From NCBI RefSeq assembly GCF_046736075.1, contig NZ_CP177163.1, forward strand, positions 2,232,001 to 2,296,000: DNA of 64,000 nt. Reading direction: 5' to 3'. Below, in pieces: positions 12,014 through 20,535 of this stretch. This DNA is from Stenotrophomonas sp046736075 (GTDB taxonomy: Bacteria > Pseudomonadota > Gammaproteobacteria > Xanthomonadales > Xanthomonadaceae). Each line of letters opens with the position of its first letter. Position 1 is the first letter of the stretch. Below the pieces are notes generated by a model. The model was not told the DNA's origin and ran no database searches. It saw only the letters and a program-made list of their open reading frames with translations. Both the position numbers and the translations under genes were made by a program.

Positions 12014-12381
12014 AACCAGCGGCCGTCCTCGCGGACGAAGCGGCTGTGCTCGAGCATCTTGACCGCGCTGCCGCCACCGACCTTGTAGCGCGCGGTGAAC
12101 CGCACCTGGGCGTGGTCCGGGTCCGATACGGTGTGTTCGTGGATGGTCAGGCCCAGCCAGCGGGTGCGCTGGCCGGCCGGTTCATCCAGCGACAGCGATT
12201 CGGGACGGGTGTCGGGATGCCAGCTGGCCAGCAGGTAGTCCGGCAACTGCTTCACATAGGCGCTGTAGCGCGAGCGCATCAGCGCTTCGGCATCGGCTGC
12301 GGCCTCACCGGCGTGGACGCGGCCGCAGCAGGCGGCGTACGCCAGTGGACGGCCGCAGGGACAGGGGTCGGAATGGGTCAT
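11992..12381 (-). CDS. ychJ: YchJ family SEC-C motif protein
   Basis: A 129-aa protein of the UPF0225/YchJ family. The N-terminal SEC-C-type metal-binding motif CPCGRPLAYAACC is at residues ~6-18, followed by the family core LMRSRYSAYVKQLPDYLLASWHP and a C-terminal NTF2-like stretch. The role of the family is not established; the motif probably binds zinc. A longer frame starts at 12423, but the ATG at 12381 (MTHSDPCPCG) matches the usual family start. It overlaps the end of the diguanylate cyclase gene tail to tail. Confidence 0.88.
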   Translation of the reverse strand: MTHSDPCPCGRPLAYAACCGRVHAGEAAADAEALMRSRYSAYVKQLPDYLLASWHPDTRPESLSLDEPAGQRTRWLGLTIHEHTVSDPDHAQVRFTARYKVGGGSAVKMLEHSRFVREDGRWFYLDALP

Positions 12382-12430
12382 GCGGACATTGTGACGCGCG
12401 GATGTTGCGTCGACCACCGTCATCGGTGGG

Positions 12431-12458
12431 GAGCTGCCGACCCACGGTCGGCTCTACC
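12431..12458 (-). repeat. SMAG-type REP palindrome
   Basis: GCCGACC (12436-12442), loop CAC, GGTCGGC (12446-12452), followed by TCTACC, so the complement is headed by GTAG. This form matches the SMAG REP family of Stenotrophomonas maltophilia. It lies between ychJ and the TSUP gene. Confidence 0.75.
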
Positions 12459-12511
12459 TGTGGGGTCCTGCCGGGCGTATGCTGGCGCGCTTTCCGCCAC
12501 GATGCCCTGCC

Positions 12512-13288
12512 GTGCTTGAGTTGGTTCCCCCTGAGCTGTTGTGGTTGGTGGCGATCGCCTTCATCGCCGGCCTGGTCGATGCCGCCGTCGGTGGAGGTGG
12601 CCTGGTGCAGCTGCCGGGGCTGTTTACGGTGCTGCCGCAGCAGACGCCGGCGATGCTGTTTGGCACCAACAAGTTCAGTTCGATGTTCGGCACCGCGGCA
12701 GCGGCCGTGCGCTACGCGCGCAATGTGCGCTTCCCGTGGCGGCCGGTGCTGTTCGCGGCGGGCACGGCCTTCGTGTTTTCCTTCGCCGGTGCCACGGCGG
12801 TCAGCCTGCTGCCCAAGGACGCGGTGCGCCCGCTGGTGCTGGTGCTGCTGGTGGCGATGCTGGGCTACACGCTGTGGAAGAAGGATTTCGGTGCGCTGCA
12901 CCGACCGCGCGAGATCGGCCGCAGGGAGCTGGCCACGGCGCTGGCGATCGGCGCGGTGATCGGCTTCTACGACGGTTTCTTCGGGCCGGGCACGGGCAGC
13001 TTCCTGATCTTCCTGTTCGTGCGCTTCTTCGGGCTGGACTTCCTGCGCGCGTCGGCGGCGTCGAAGGTGGTGAACCTGGCCACCAACGTGGCGGCCATTT
13101 CGTTCTTCGTGCCCACCGGCAACATCCTGTGGCTGTTCGCGGTGCCGATGGCCGCCGCCAACATCGTCGGTTCGGTGGTCGGCACGCGGCTGGCGCTGCG
13201 CGGCGGCACGCCGTTCATCCGCAAGCTGTTCGTCGGCCTGGTGGTGGTGCTGATCGCCCGGATGGGCTGGGATACGTTCGGCGGATAG
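12512..13288 (+). CDS. yfcA: TSUP family (TauE/SafE, YfcA-like) permease
   Basis: An inner-membrane protein of ~258 aa with about eight membrane segments and TSUP marks: AGLVDAAVGGGGLVQLPGLF near the N-terminus and IGFYDGFFGPGTGSFLIF in the middle. Relatives move sulfite, sulfoacetate or other small organosulfur anions; the substrate here is not known. The start may be GTG 12512, giving VLELVPPELLWLV, or ATG 12479 eleven codons upstream. REP palindromes flank the gene on both sides, so it is probably a single-gene unit. Confidence 0.87.
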   Translation: MLELVPPELLWLVAIAFIAGLVDAAVGGGGLVQLPGLFTVLPQQTPAMLFGTNKFSSMFGTAAAAVRYARNVRFPWRPVLFAAGTAFVFSFAGATAVSLLPKDAVRPLVLVLLVAMLGYTLWKKDFGALHRPREIGRRELATALAIGAVIGFYDGFFGPGTGSFLIFLFVRFFGLDFLRASAASKVVNLATNVAAISFFVPTGNILWLFAVPMAAANIVGSVVGTRLALRGGTPFIRKLFVGLVVVLIARMGWDTFGG

Positions 13289-13297
13289 CCCCGTAGC

Positions 13298-13314
13298 GCG
13301 GGGCGCTGCCCCGC
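13298..13314. repeat. Short GC hairpin after the TSUP gene
   Basis: GCGGGGC, loop GCT, GCCCCGC begins 10 bp after the TSUP stop codon. There is no T-run, so it may be a weak terminator or an mRNA-protecting REP-like hairpin. A second palindrome follows at 13341. Confidence 0.5.
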
Positions 13315-13340
13315 TGCGTGTGGTGCGGACGTCGTGCGGG

Positions 13341-13367
13341 AGCAGCCGACCAACGGTCGGCTCTACC
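13341..13367 (-). repeat. SMAG-type REP palindrome
   Basis: AGCCGACC (13344-13351), loop AAC, GGTCGGCT (13355-13362), then CTACC; the complement reads GGTAGAGCCGACCGTTGGTC. It sits between the convergent TSUP and mksB ends and belongs to the same family as the copies at 12431 and 43824. Confidence 0.78.
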
Positions 13368-13379
13368 GGGGCCGGCCGG

Positions 13380-16300
13380 TCAGGCGACCGGCTCGGCGTC
13401 CTGCTGGCGGCTGCGTTCGGGCAGCTTCAGCCGCTTGGCCTCTTCGTCGTACTCGATCAGCAGCACGCCGGAGTCGTGGCGGCCGCTGATCTCGACGAAG
13501 CAGGCGCCGCCGATGAACGGCTCCAGCGTCATCACCGACTTCAGCGGCGTGGCCACCACCATCTGGAAACCGAAGTTCTCGAAGATGTTCATCGCCAGGG
13601 CGGTGAATTCGTTGTCGGCCTTGTCGAATGCTTCGTCCAGCACCACGGCGGCATAGCTCGGCAACTGGCTCTCGGCACCGCCCAGCTGGTAGCGCAGCGC
13701 CGCCGCCAGGCAGGTGGTGGCCAGCTTCTGCCGCTGGCCGCCGGACTTGCCGGCGCCGCTGCGGTAGATCTCGACCTGCTGGCGGGTGGCCGCATCCAGC
13801 TCCACGCCGATGAACTCCACATGCAGGCGCACGTCGAGCACGTTCTCGCGCCAGCGCCGGTCTTCGCCCTCCTGCGAACCAAGGCGTTTGACCAGCTCAC
13901 GCAGGACCGCGAACTGTGCCTCGGCCACCTCGCGCTCTTCGGTCTGGTGGTGCGACAGCACTTCGCGCAGCTGCTGGTGGAACTCCAGCACCTCCGGCAG
14001 GCGGCGGTCGCTGAGCTCGATGGTCAGCAGGGTGCCGCGGTTGAACGGCACCTGCTCCAGCGAGGCATTGACCTCATCCAGGCGCTGGCCGATCGACTTG
14101 CGGGCCTCGGCACTGTGCCGCTGCAGGGCCAGCAGGTTGTTCTTGCTCTGGTTCTGCAGCAGGTCGAAGAAGCGTTCTTCGTGCTGCGGCAGGCCATCAC
14201 GCTCCAGCCGCTGCAGGCGGGCCAGGAAGTCATCGGCCGAGGCGACCGAGGCGGTGAAATCGCCGGATTCCTCCGGCCACGCCTGGGCGAAGCGCCGGAA
14301 ACAGGCCACCAGTTGCGTCTCGACACGGTGCACCTCGTGCTGCGAGGCGGCGAGGCTTTCGTTGATGCCCTTGCTGATCTCGCGCATGTGCGCTTCGAGC
14401 GTTTCCAGGCTGAGGCCACCCAGCACGTCCAGGCGCCGCTGCAGCCCCGCTTCCTGCGTTGCACCCAGTGCCGGCAGCACCAGGGCGCGGCTGCGCTGAC
14501 GCTGGGCGTCGAGCTTGTCGCGTTCGCGGGAGAGCTGGATGAGCTCGACGCGGGTGTCTTCGTAGGTGCGGCGCGCCTGCGCGATGTCCGCGCGGGCCTG
14601 GTCGATCTGCTGTGCCAGGCGGGCCAGGTCGGCGTTGCCTTCCTTCAGTTCGTGCAGCGACGAAGCGATGTCGTCCAGGCGCTGGACCGCCGTCGCGACG
14701 TCCACTTCCTCCCACACGAAGTTGACCAGCTGGTTGCAGGCCAGGCGGCGGTCATTGTCGCGGTCGCGCTGGCTGCGCAGCCGTGCGACGTCTTCGTCGC
14801 ACGCGGCGATGCGGTGCGCCAGCTCCTGCGCTTCCTTGCGGAACAGCGCCAGTTTGTCGCTGTTGCTGAAGCCCAGCAGCCAGCGCCGGCGGTCGCTGAT
14901 GGCGTTGCGGTCGTCCTTCTCGAACCGGTCGCCCGGGTGCTTGACCTGGCCTTCGCGGGAGATGCCACGGTCGACGTCACGCAGCTGCTTTGCGTCCACG
15001 CACTCGTAGTCGTAGCGCTTGCCCAGCTCACGGCGCAGCCACGGCTCGAACACGCTGTCGCGGTACTCCAGCTTGTGCAGCAGCGAGCGCGCGGACGGTT
15101 CGCGGGCGATCGCATCGTCGTTGCGGCGAACCCGGTAGTAGGTGAGCCGCATGCCAAGCTGGGTACGGTTCACCCAGGCGTTGACCTCGTTGTAGTGCTT
15201 GTCTTCCACCAGCAGCGACTGCGCGAAGCCGAACAGCACGCGCTCGATGGCGCCCTGCCACGCGCCCTGCTCCTGGCGGACCTGGATCAGCTCGCCCACG
15301 AACGGCAGCGCCGCCTCGGGAACGCCGGTTTCCTCGGCCAGGCGGCTGCGCAGCTTCTGCAGTGGCGCGGGGATGCTCGACGGGTTGCGCTCCATCGCCT
15401 CCAGTTCCGCGCGGACCTCGCCGAAGCGACGTGTGTCGTCCTGCTTGCCGGCCAGGCGTTCGGTGATGGCATCGTCCAGTGCGGCTGCGGCCTGCTGGCG
15501 ATTGTCCAGTTCGCCCTGTGCGCGGGCGATCAGCTGTGCGAAGCCGTGGGCATCATCGGGCACGCTGTCCTGCAGGGTGTCGGCGGCCTGCTGGGCCTGG
15601 CTGCGCTTGGCCTGGCGGCGGTCGCGCTCGGCCTGGGCGCGGCCATGTTCGCGCTCCAGTTCCTCGATGCGCTCGCCACCCTGCTGGCGGCGCTGCAGCT
15701 CCAGACCGGCCAGGTGCTCCTCGTGGTTGCCCAGCGCCTGACGGCGCTGGGTTTCTTCCCCGAGCAGCCCGCGGTGGCGCACGTCGATATCCTGCAGGCG
15801 CTTTTCCAGCAGCTGCTGCAGGCGCGATTCGCGGAAGCTGTCCAGGCCGAGCTTCAGGGTTTCCTCATCGGCGCGCTGCAGGTTCATGGCCTTCAGCTCG
15901 GCGTGCAGGGCGCGCGCCGGCAGCAGGGTTTCAACCTGGCGCCGGGCGGTGACCACCGACTTGTGCGCGCCATCCAGCTCGGCGAAGTCGCTGACCAGGC
16001 GCTCGGCGGCGTCGAAGGTGCGGGGCGTATCCAGCATGAAGTCGCGCAGGAAGACGTTCAGATCGCCCAGGTTCTTGGCGGACTGCGTCTTGTGCAGCAG
16101 CCGCAGCGCCATGTCGTTGTCGATGCCGAGCAGGTGGCGGAAGCGCTCGGCGTAGCCGGTGAAGCTGTCGAAATGGTGCACATCGCCCAGGCGCTGCTTG
16201 AGTTTGCGCAGGTCCAGGTCGAAGCCGCCCAGGTCCTTGGCGATGTCGAAGGGCCGCTCGGCGATCAGGTAATGCTTGCGCACATCGGCGGCGGCCGCGC

Positions 16301-16751
16301 CGTTGCCGGCGATCCAGAACAGGCGCACCAGGCTGACCACGCGGCCATCGCCGGCGCGGTATTCCAGCACCAGCGCCGTCCAGGTGGCGCCCTTGCGCAG
16401 GTACTGGGTGGCGATTTCGCCGGTGCCGCGGTCCTGCTGGTCGGCCCACGCGCCACGCACGTAGGACACCAGGTTGCGGTCGCGACCGCTGCGCTCGGCT
16501 TCACGCGCGGCGGCGTTGAAGTCGACGATGGACGGCGGCACCAGCATCGCCGACATGGCATCGAGCAGGGTCGACTTGCCCGAACCGGACCGGCCCACGA
16601 ACAGGAAGCCACGCTCGGCGATCGGCACCTCGGTCAGGCCGTTGAAGGTGCCCCAGTTGTGTACCTGCAGGCGGCGCATGCGGAACTGCTGCAGCCGCGG
16701 ATCAGGCAGCCCGTCGTTGAACAGGGCGGGGGTGTGCTTGGAGATGGCCAT
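13380..16751 (-). CDS. mksB: SMC-like ATPase MksB / JetC
   Basis: A 1123-aa SMC/MukB-type ATPase. Walker A GRSGSGKS is at residues 53-60. Long coiled-coil arms rich in Arg, Gln, Glu and Leu surround a small central hinge. The ABC signature KSGGQRQKLA (about 1000-1010) and Walker B VVLDEAFDKAD (Asp ~1039) are near the C-terminus. With a kleisin-like MksF and a small MksE it forms a condensin-like complex that extrudes DNA loops. In Wadjet terms it is JetC. The operon order is mksF-mksE-mksB and this is the last gene; the MksG/JetD (DUF3322/DUF2220) nuclease that defines full Wadjet is absent, the next gene being a convergent permease. A chromosome-organising MksBEF role is therefore more likely than plasmid defence. 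Confidence 0.88.
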   Translation of the reverse strand: MAISKHTPALFNDGLPDPRLQQFRMRRLQVHNWGTFNGLTEVPIAERGFLFVGRSGSGKSTLLDAMSAMLVPPSIVDFNAAAREAERSGRDRNLVSYVRGAWADQQDRGTGEIATQYLRKGATWTALVLEYRAGDGRVVSLVRLFWIAGNGAAAADVRKHYLIAERPFDIAKDLGGFDLDLRKLKQRLGDVHHFDSFTGYAERFRHLLGIDNDMALRLLHKTQSAKNLGDLNVFLRDFMLDTPRTFDAAERLVSDFAELDGAHKSVVTARRQVETLLPARALHAELKAMNLQRADEETLKLGLDSFRESRLQQLLEKRLQDIDVRHRGLLGEETQRRQALGNHEEHLAGLELQRRQQGGERIEELEREHGRAQAERDRRQAKRSQAQQAADTLQDSVPDDAHGFAQLIARAQGELDNRQQAAAALDDAITERLAGKQDDTRRFGEVRAELEAMERNPSSIPAPLQKLRSRLAEETGVPEAALPFVGELIQVRQEQGAWQGAIERVLFGFAQSLLVEDKHYNEVNAWVNRTQLGMRLTYYRVRRNDDAIAREPSARSLLHKLEYRDSVFEPWLRRELGKRYDYECVDAKQLRDVDRGISREGQVKHPGDRFEKDDRNAISDRRRWLLGFSNSDKLALFRKEAQELAHRIAACDEDVARLRSQRDRDNDRRLACNQLVNFVWEEVDVATAVQRLDDIASSLHELKEGNADLARLAQQIDQARADIAQARRTYEDTRVELIQLSRERDKLDAQRQRSRALVLPALGATQEAGLQRRLDVLGGLSLETLEAHMREISKGINESLAASQHEVHRVETQLVACFRRFAQAWPEESGDFTASVASADDFLARLQRLERDGLPQHEERFFDLLQNQSKNNLLALQRHSAEARKSIGQRLDEVNASLEQVPFNRGTLLTIELSDRRLPEVLEFHQQLREVLSHHQTEEREVAEAQFAVLRELVKRLGSQEGEDRRWRENVLDVRLHVEFIGVELDAATRQQVEIYRSGAGKSGGQRQKLATTCLAAALRYQLGGAESQLPSYAAVVLDEAFDKADNEFTALAMNIFENFGFQMVVATPLKSVMTLEPFIGGACFVEISGRHDSGVLLIEYDEEAKRLKLPERSRQQDAEPVA

Positions 16752-16769
16752 GCGTTATCGGGGGTCCGT

Positions 16770-17471
16770 TCAGGCTTTTGCAGCTGGGGTGTCGCGCAAC
16801 TGGCGGTAGACGCTGGACAGTGCGGACACGTCTTCGGCGGAGAACAGCAGCTTCAGCGCCGGCGACACTTCATGGCGGTCGTCCTGGCCGGCGAGGCGGG
16901 TCAGGATGTGGTTCTCTTTCATCTTCTGCACGGCGGCGGCCACGCGTCGATTGAAGCCGGCGCGATCGGTGGACAGGTTCTTCTCGTAGATGGCCAGTGC
17001 CTCGGCCATCTCGTTGTCGGCCACCACCGCGCGGTTGCCGCGCGCATCGGCCTCGGCCAGCTGCTGGCGCAGGTACAGCAGCAGCACCGAGTCGATGAAG
17101 GTCAACGGCGAGCTGCGCAGCAGCACCGGCGCGTCGATGTCCTCGGTGTCGGCCTGGCGGGTGAAGGCCACGCCGCTGTCGCGATCCAGCACCAGTTCCA
17201 GGAACAGGTCGGACAGCGCCGAGCGGATGGCCGCCTCGTTGCGGATCAGCGCCGGCCACAGCTTGGCGTGGCGCAGCTGGTCGATGCTCGGGCCGATCAG
17301 CAGCTGGCACAGCGCGCGGCGCCCATCCAGCGGCAGCCGCCCGGTGTCGCCCATGTAGAACACGTCATTGCTGCGCCGCGCCAGCGGCGTTACGACGACC
17401 GGCTCGGCATCGTGATCGTCAGCAGCCCCGTCGATGGGGGCGACGTCATGGGAATCTTCATGCCAGTTCAT
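16770..17471 (-). CDS. mksE: DUF4194 protein MksE / JetB
   Basis: A 233-aa protein of the DUF4194 family, the small winged-helix-type subunit of MksBEF/Wadjet complexes, which binds the kleisin and helps gate DNA. Visible segments include LWPALIRNEAAIRSALSDLF, SSPLTFIDSVLLLYLRQQL and RRVAAAVQKMKENHILTRL. The ATG at 17471 (MNWHEDSH) overlaps the mksF stop by 14 nt, arguing for coupling; a longer in-frame start at 17537 would overlap mksF deeply and is less likely. mksB follows after 18 bp. Confidence 0.86.
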   Translation of the reverse strand: MNWHEDSHDVAPIDGAADDHDAEPVVVTPLARRSNDVFYMGDTGRLPLDGRRALCQLLIGPSIDQLRHAKLWPALIRNEAAIRSALSDLFLELVLDRDSGVAFTRQADTEDIDAPVLLRSSPLTFIDSVLLLYLRQQLAEADARGNRAVVADNEMAEALAIYEKNLSTDRAGFNRRVAAAVQKMKENHILTRLAGQDDRHEVSPALKLLFSAEDVSALSSVYRQLRDTPAAKA

Positions 17472-18927
17472 GGCGTTTCTCCTGGGTGAACCAAACCAGC
17501 GGGATGCGGGCACGTCGCCACTGTCCATCGCCGCCACGCCAATGGGCGGTTTCCTGTTCGCCGTGCACCACGGTGCCGTGGCGGGTGCCCAGCGACAGGT
17601 AGCCGATCACGCTGCCCAGCCCCTGCGGCGCCTCGCGCTGCGACAGGGCCTGGGCGATGCTCAACTTGGGTTGCGCGCCGAGCAGCTCGTGCAGATCGCG
17701 GCGCAGGGTGCGGAAGTCGATTTCCGACGACGCCACCAGGTCGCCGACGCTTTCCAGGCTGATGCTGGCCGCGTCGTTGCGCAGCACGCTGCCGTCCACC
17801 TGCGCGCTGCGTGGGTCGTGCAGCTTCCACTGCGACCACGAGCGCAGGCGGCTGGTGGTGAGCTGCAGATCGCGGCCGATCGGACGCTGGGCGGCGAAAT
17901 CGTCGCGCAGCGCCAGGGCCTCCGACTGCGCCTGCTTGAGCAGCTGGTTGAGACGGCGCTGCTCCAGGTAGCCACGGCTCTGCACGAACCCGCGCAGGCT
18001 GCGCGCAAAGTGCTGCAGCACATCGTGGACCTGGCCACCGCGGTCGAGCATGGTGCCGGTGAAGCCGCGCAGGAAGGCGCGCTCGTTGCGGTCCAGCTTG
18101 CGCGCGAAGCCGCGCGCCAGCACCGCTTCCAGCGCGGCATCGAGCTGGGCGCTCTGCTCGGCATCATTGAGCAGGCGCCAGAACGCCTGGAAGCTGCGCC
18201 CGGCGTCGCTGTCGCCGATCACATCCACGCCCTCGAACAGCTTGGAGAGCACGTCGCCGCGCTCGCTTTCATCGTCGATGATGCGCTCGCGGAACTCGCG
18301 GTTGAGGCGCTCGAAATCGTCGCGGACACGACGGAAGTCTTCGGTGAGGTCATCGGCCAGGCCGATGATCTGGCGCGCACGTTCCAGCGCGCGCTTGCCA
18401 TCCAGCGCCACCACCCGGCCCTCGCCCACCCGGGCGATCTCCGCATCGATGCGGTCGCGCTCGTCGCGCAGCGCCGACAGGCGCGCGTCCGGATTGGATT
18501 CGGTCTGGGCGGCCAGCTGCGAAAGCTGCTCGATCACCAGCGCCAGGCGGCTTTCGGTCGCCGCCACGCGGCTTTGTTCCAGGCTGTCGGCGAAGCGGAT
18601 CGCCTGCAGCGCCTGGGTGGACAGTTCGTACTGCTCCTGGTCGGCGCCGTCGGGCAGACGCCGCTCCAGCCAGCCCTGGGCCAACCAATGGGCGATATAC
18701 GCCTGGGCGGTACGCGGCAGCTCACGCGACAGCTCCTCGCCATTGAGCTGGTCCAGTGCGCGCTGCAGGCGTTCATGCAGCGCGGCCGCCGGCAGGGTGC
18801 GTTCGCCGTCCATCAGCAGGCTCTGCAGCAGGCCGATGATCTCCGGGGCGTTGGCGGCGGCCAGCAGCTTCCACTGGGGCTGTTCGCGCAGGGCGCGGTA
18901 ACGGGTGATGCGTTCGCGGTGCTTCAT
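17458..18927 (-). CDS. mksF: DUF3375 kleisin-like protein MksF / JetA
   Basis: A 489-aa protein of the DUF3375 family, the kleisin subunit of MksBEF (JetA of type I Wadjet). It starts MKHRERITRYRALREQPQWK, has a helical middle region (~150-260) likely to contact the SMC arms, and ends in the conserved RIPLVWFTQEKRH segment. It is first in the operon. folE lies upstream on the same strand, separated by a hairpin at 18989-19010, so the mks promoter is probably in that ~95-bp gap or transcription enters from folE. Confidence 0.86.
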   Translation of the reverse strand: MKHRERITRYRALREQPQWKLLAAANAPEIIGLLQSLLMDGERTLPAAALHERLQRALDQLNGEELSRELPRTAQAYIAHWLAQGWLERRLPDGADQEQYELSTQALQAIRFADSLEQSRVAATESRLALVIEQLSQLAAQTESNPDARLSALRDERDRIDAEIARVGEGRVVALDGKRALERARQIIGLADDLTEDFRRVRDDFERLNREFRERIIDDESERGDVLSKLFEGVDVIGDSDAGRSFQAFWRLLNDAEQSAQLDAALEAVLARGFARKLDRNERAFLRGFTGTMLDRGGQVHDVLQHFARSLRGFVQSRGYLEQRRLNQLLKQAQSEALALRDDFAAQRPIGRDLQLTTSRLRSWSQWKLHDPRSAQVDGSVLRNDAASISLESVGDLVASSEIDFRTLRRDLHELLGAQPKLSIAQALSQREAPQGLGSVIGYLSLGTRHGTVVHGEQETAHWRGGDGQWRRARIPLVWFTQEKRHELA

Positions 18928-18988
18928 GCAGCCAGGACATCCGGAAGAACACCGCGCAGCCAGACGCCGCGCAGCAGGAAGGGTACCG

Positions 18989-19010
18989 GCCCGGCACCGG
19001 GGTGCCGGGC
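18989..19010. repeat. GC-rich hairpin between folE and mksF
   Basis: GCCCGGCACC (18989-18998), GG, GGTGCCGGGC (19001-19010) is a perfect inverted repeat just after the folE stop on the minus strand. It has no T-run. It could attenuate read-through from folE into the mks operon or be a REP-like element. Confidence 0.55.
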
Positions 19011-19021
19011 ACGCGGCAGGT

Positions 19022-19624
19022 TCAGCGCTTGCCGCCCACTTCGATGAAACGCAGGAACTCGGCGCGGGTGCGTGCGTCCTCGCGGAAGCTGCCCAGCATC
19101 TTGGAGGTGACCATGCTGACGCCGCGCTTGTGGATGCCGCGGGTGGTCATGCACTCGTGCGCACCTTCCACCACCACGCCCACGCCGACCGGCTGCAGCA
19201 CCTCCTGGATGCACTGGGCGATCTGCGCGGTCATCTTTTCCTGGACCTGGAAGCGGCGCGCATACGCCTCGACCACGCGGGCCAGCTTGCTGATGCCCAC
19301 CACCTTTCCGGCCGGCAGGTAGCCGACGTGCACGCGGCCGATGATCGGCGCCATGTGGTGTTCGCAGTGGCTTTCGTACTCGATGTCGCGCAGCACGATC
19401 AGTTCGTCGTAGCCGGCCACTTCCTCGAAGGTGCGCTCCATGTAGGCGCGCGGGTCGTCGCGGTAGCCGCTGAACCAGTCGCCATACGCCTCGGCGACAC
19501 GCCGCGGGGTATCCAGCAGGCCTTCGCGGGTGGGGTCTTCACCGGCCCAGCGCAGCAGCGTGCGCACGGCCGATTCGGCATCGGCCTGGGTGACCGGGGT
19601 GGCGTCGTTGTCTTTTTCGCTCAT
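19022..19624 (-). CDS. folE: GTP cyclohydrolase I (FolE)
   Basis: A 200-aa enzyme that converts GTP to 7,8-dihydroneopterin triphosphate, the first step of tetrahydrofolate synthesis. The FolE signature is present: DIEYESHCEHHMAPIIGRVH with Cys/His zinc ligands, and EGAHECMTTRGIHKRG with the second catalytic block. The start MSEKDND at 19624 is preferred over an upstream in-frame codon at 19654 because it fits the family length (~200 aa). It diverges from the marR efflux operon. Confidence 0.95.
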   Translation of the reverse strand: MSEKDNDATPVTQADAESAVRTLLRWAGEDPTREGLLDTPRRVAEAYGDWFSGYRDDPRAYMERTFEEVAGYDELIVLRDIEYESHCEHHMAPIIGRVHVGYLPAGKVVGISKLARVVEAYARRFQVQEKMTAQIAQCIQEVLQPVGVGVVVEGAHECMTTRGIHKRGVSMVTSKMLGSFREDARTRAEFLRFIEVGGKR

Positions 19625-19745
19625 TACATACAGCACCCGAAGGGGGGCGAGCATCGTACCCGAGAGACCCCTCGGGCGTCCCCCGCCATGCCGCCGGAGC
19701 CCGGTTCCGGTGGGCTGCCGTTGGGCGGCGGTTGGGCCAGGGCTA

Positions 19746-19776
19746 TTGATAGGATGGAAATTAGTAGTATCCTATC
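19746..19776 (+). promoter_or_regulatory. marR operon promoter with palindromic MarR operator
   Basis: A perfect inverted repeat, GATAGGAT (19748-19755) and ATCCTATC (19769-19776), is separated by 13 bp and ends 8 bp before the marR ATG. It overlaps a plausible sigma70 promoter: -35 TTGATA (19746-19751), 16-bp spacer, -10 TATCCT (19768-19773). The layout is that of an autorepressing MarR regulator. Confidence 0.65.
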
Positions 19777-19784
19777 TATCTGCC

Positions 19785-20240
19785 ATGAAACGCACCCTCG
19801 ACGAACGTACCCAGCTGCAGATGCAGCTCAGCTCCGGCCTGCTCTACGCAGGGCGGCAGTGGCAGCGCCTGGCCGACCAGGCCCTGGGCAGCTATGGCAT
19901 TTCGGCGGCGTGCACCATGCCGCTGCTGATGATCGGCCGTGCCGGCGGGGGTATCCGCCAGGTGACGCTGGCCCAGCAACTGGGCATGGAAGGCCCGTCG
20001 CTGGTGCGTCTGCTGGACAAACTGGCGGCCAGCGAGCTGGTGCGCCGCGAATGCGATGCCAGCGACCGCCGCGCCAACCTGCTGTGGCTCACCGACAAGG
20101 GCGAGGCCCTGGTCAGCGAGCTGGAGTCGCAGTTGATCGGGTTGCGCGAGGACGTGTTCGGCGCGCTGTCGATGGACGAACTGCGCACCGTGCTGAAGCT
20201 CTGGCAGCTGCTGGCCGATGCCGCCGAACGCGTGACGTAA
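19785..20240 (+). CDS. MarR family transcriptional regulator
   Basis: A 151-aa winged-helix repressor. The DNA-binding part reads GGIRQVTLAQQLGMEGPSLVRLLDKL, followed by the wing ECDASDRRANLLWLTDKG with the DRR motif typical of MarR/SlyA proteins. It heads an operon with DUF1656, HlyD, outer-membrane-factor and FUSC genes, so it very probably represses that efflux pump and itself through the palindrome at 19748-19776, releasing on binding an aromatic ligand. Confidence 0.92.
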   Translation: MKRTLDERTQLQMQLSSGLLYAGRQWQRLADQALGSYGISAACTMPLLMIGRAGGGIRQVTLAQQLGMEGPSLVRLLDKLAASELVRRECDASDRRANLLWLTDKGEALVSELESQLIGLREDVFGALSMDELRTVLKLWQLLADAAERVT

Positions 20241-20325
20241 GCCGCTTCCCCCGTTGTGCCGCCCGGTGCCGTCCTGCGACGCCGGGCGATCCCCTTTCCG
20301 CTCTCCCTGCGAATCCCTTGCCTCG

Positions 20326-20535
20326 ATGTACGGTGAATTCAGTCTCTATGGTGTGTTCGTCCCGACCCTGCTCGGGCTGATGCTGCTGGCCTACCTGCTC
20401 AAGAGCGGGCTGCGCCTGGTTCTGCAGCGCACCGGCGCCTACCGCCACATCTGGCACCCCGCCCTGTTCAACCTGGCCGTGTACGTGATCGTGCTCGGCG
20501 GGTTGTTTTCCCTGATGCGTTGGATGCAATCGTGA
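20326..20535 (+). CDS. DUF1656 small membrane protein (AaeX/YdhI-like)
   Basis: A 69-aa protein with two membrane segments (residues ~8-28 and ~46-66) and the family start MYGEFSLYGVFVPTLLGLML. Such small proteins accompany AaeAB/FusE-type efflux pumps; their precise job is not settled. The stop overlaps the next start (GTGA at 20532), so it is coupled to the HlyD gene. Confidence 0.88.
   Translation: MYGEFSLYGVFVPTLLGLMLLAYLLKSGLRLVLQRTGAYRHIWHPALFNLAVYVIVLGGLFSLMRWMQS

Noticed and set aside
13320..17489. A 1389-aa plus-strand frame antisense to mksB and mksE
   Set aside because: Shadow frame with no recognisable domain; the minus strand gives Walker A, signature and Walker B.
13380..18927. 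Complete Wadjet defence system
   Set aside because: Only JetA, JetB and JetC equivalents are present; the JetD/MksG nuclease is not found on either side in this window.
17434..19047. A 537-aa plus-strand frame antisense to mksF
   Set aside because: Shadow frame; DUF3375 protein on the minus strand explains the region.
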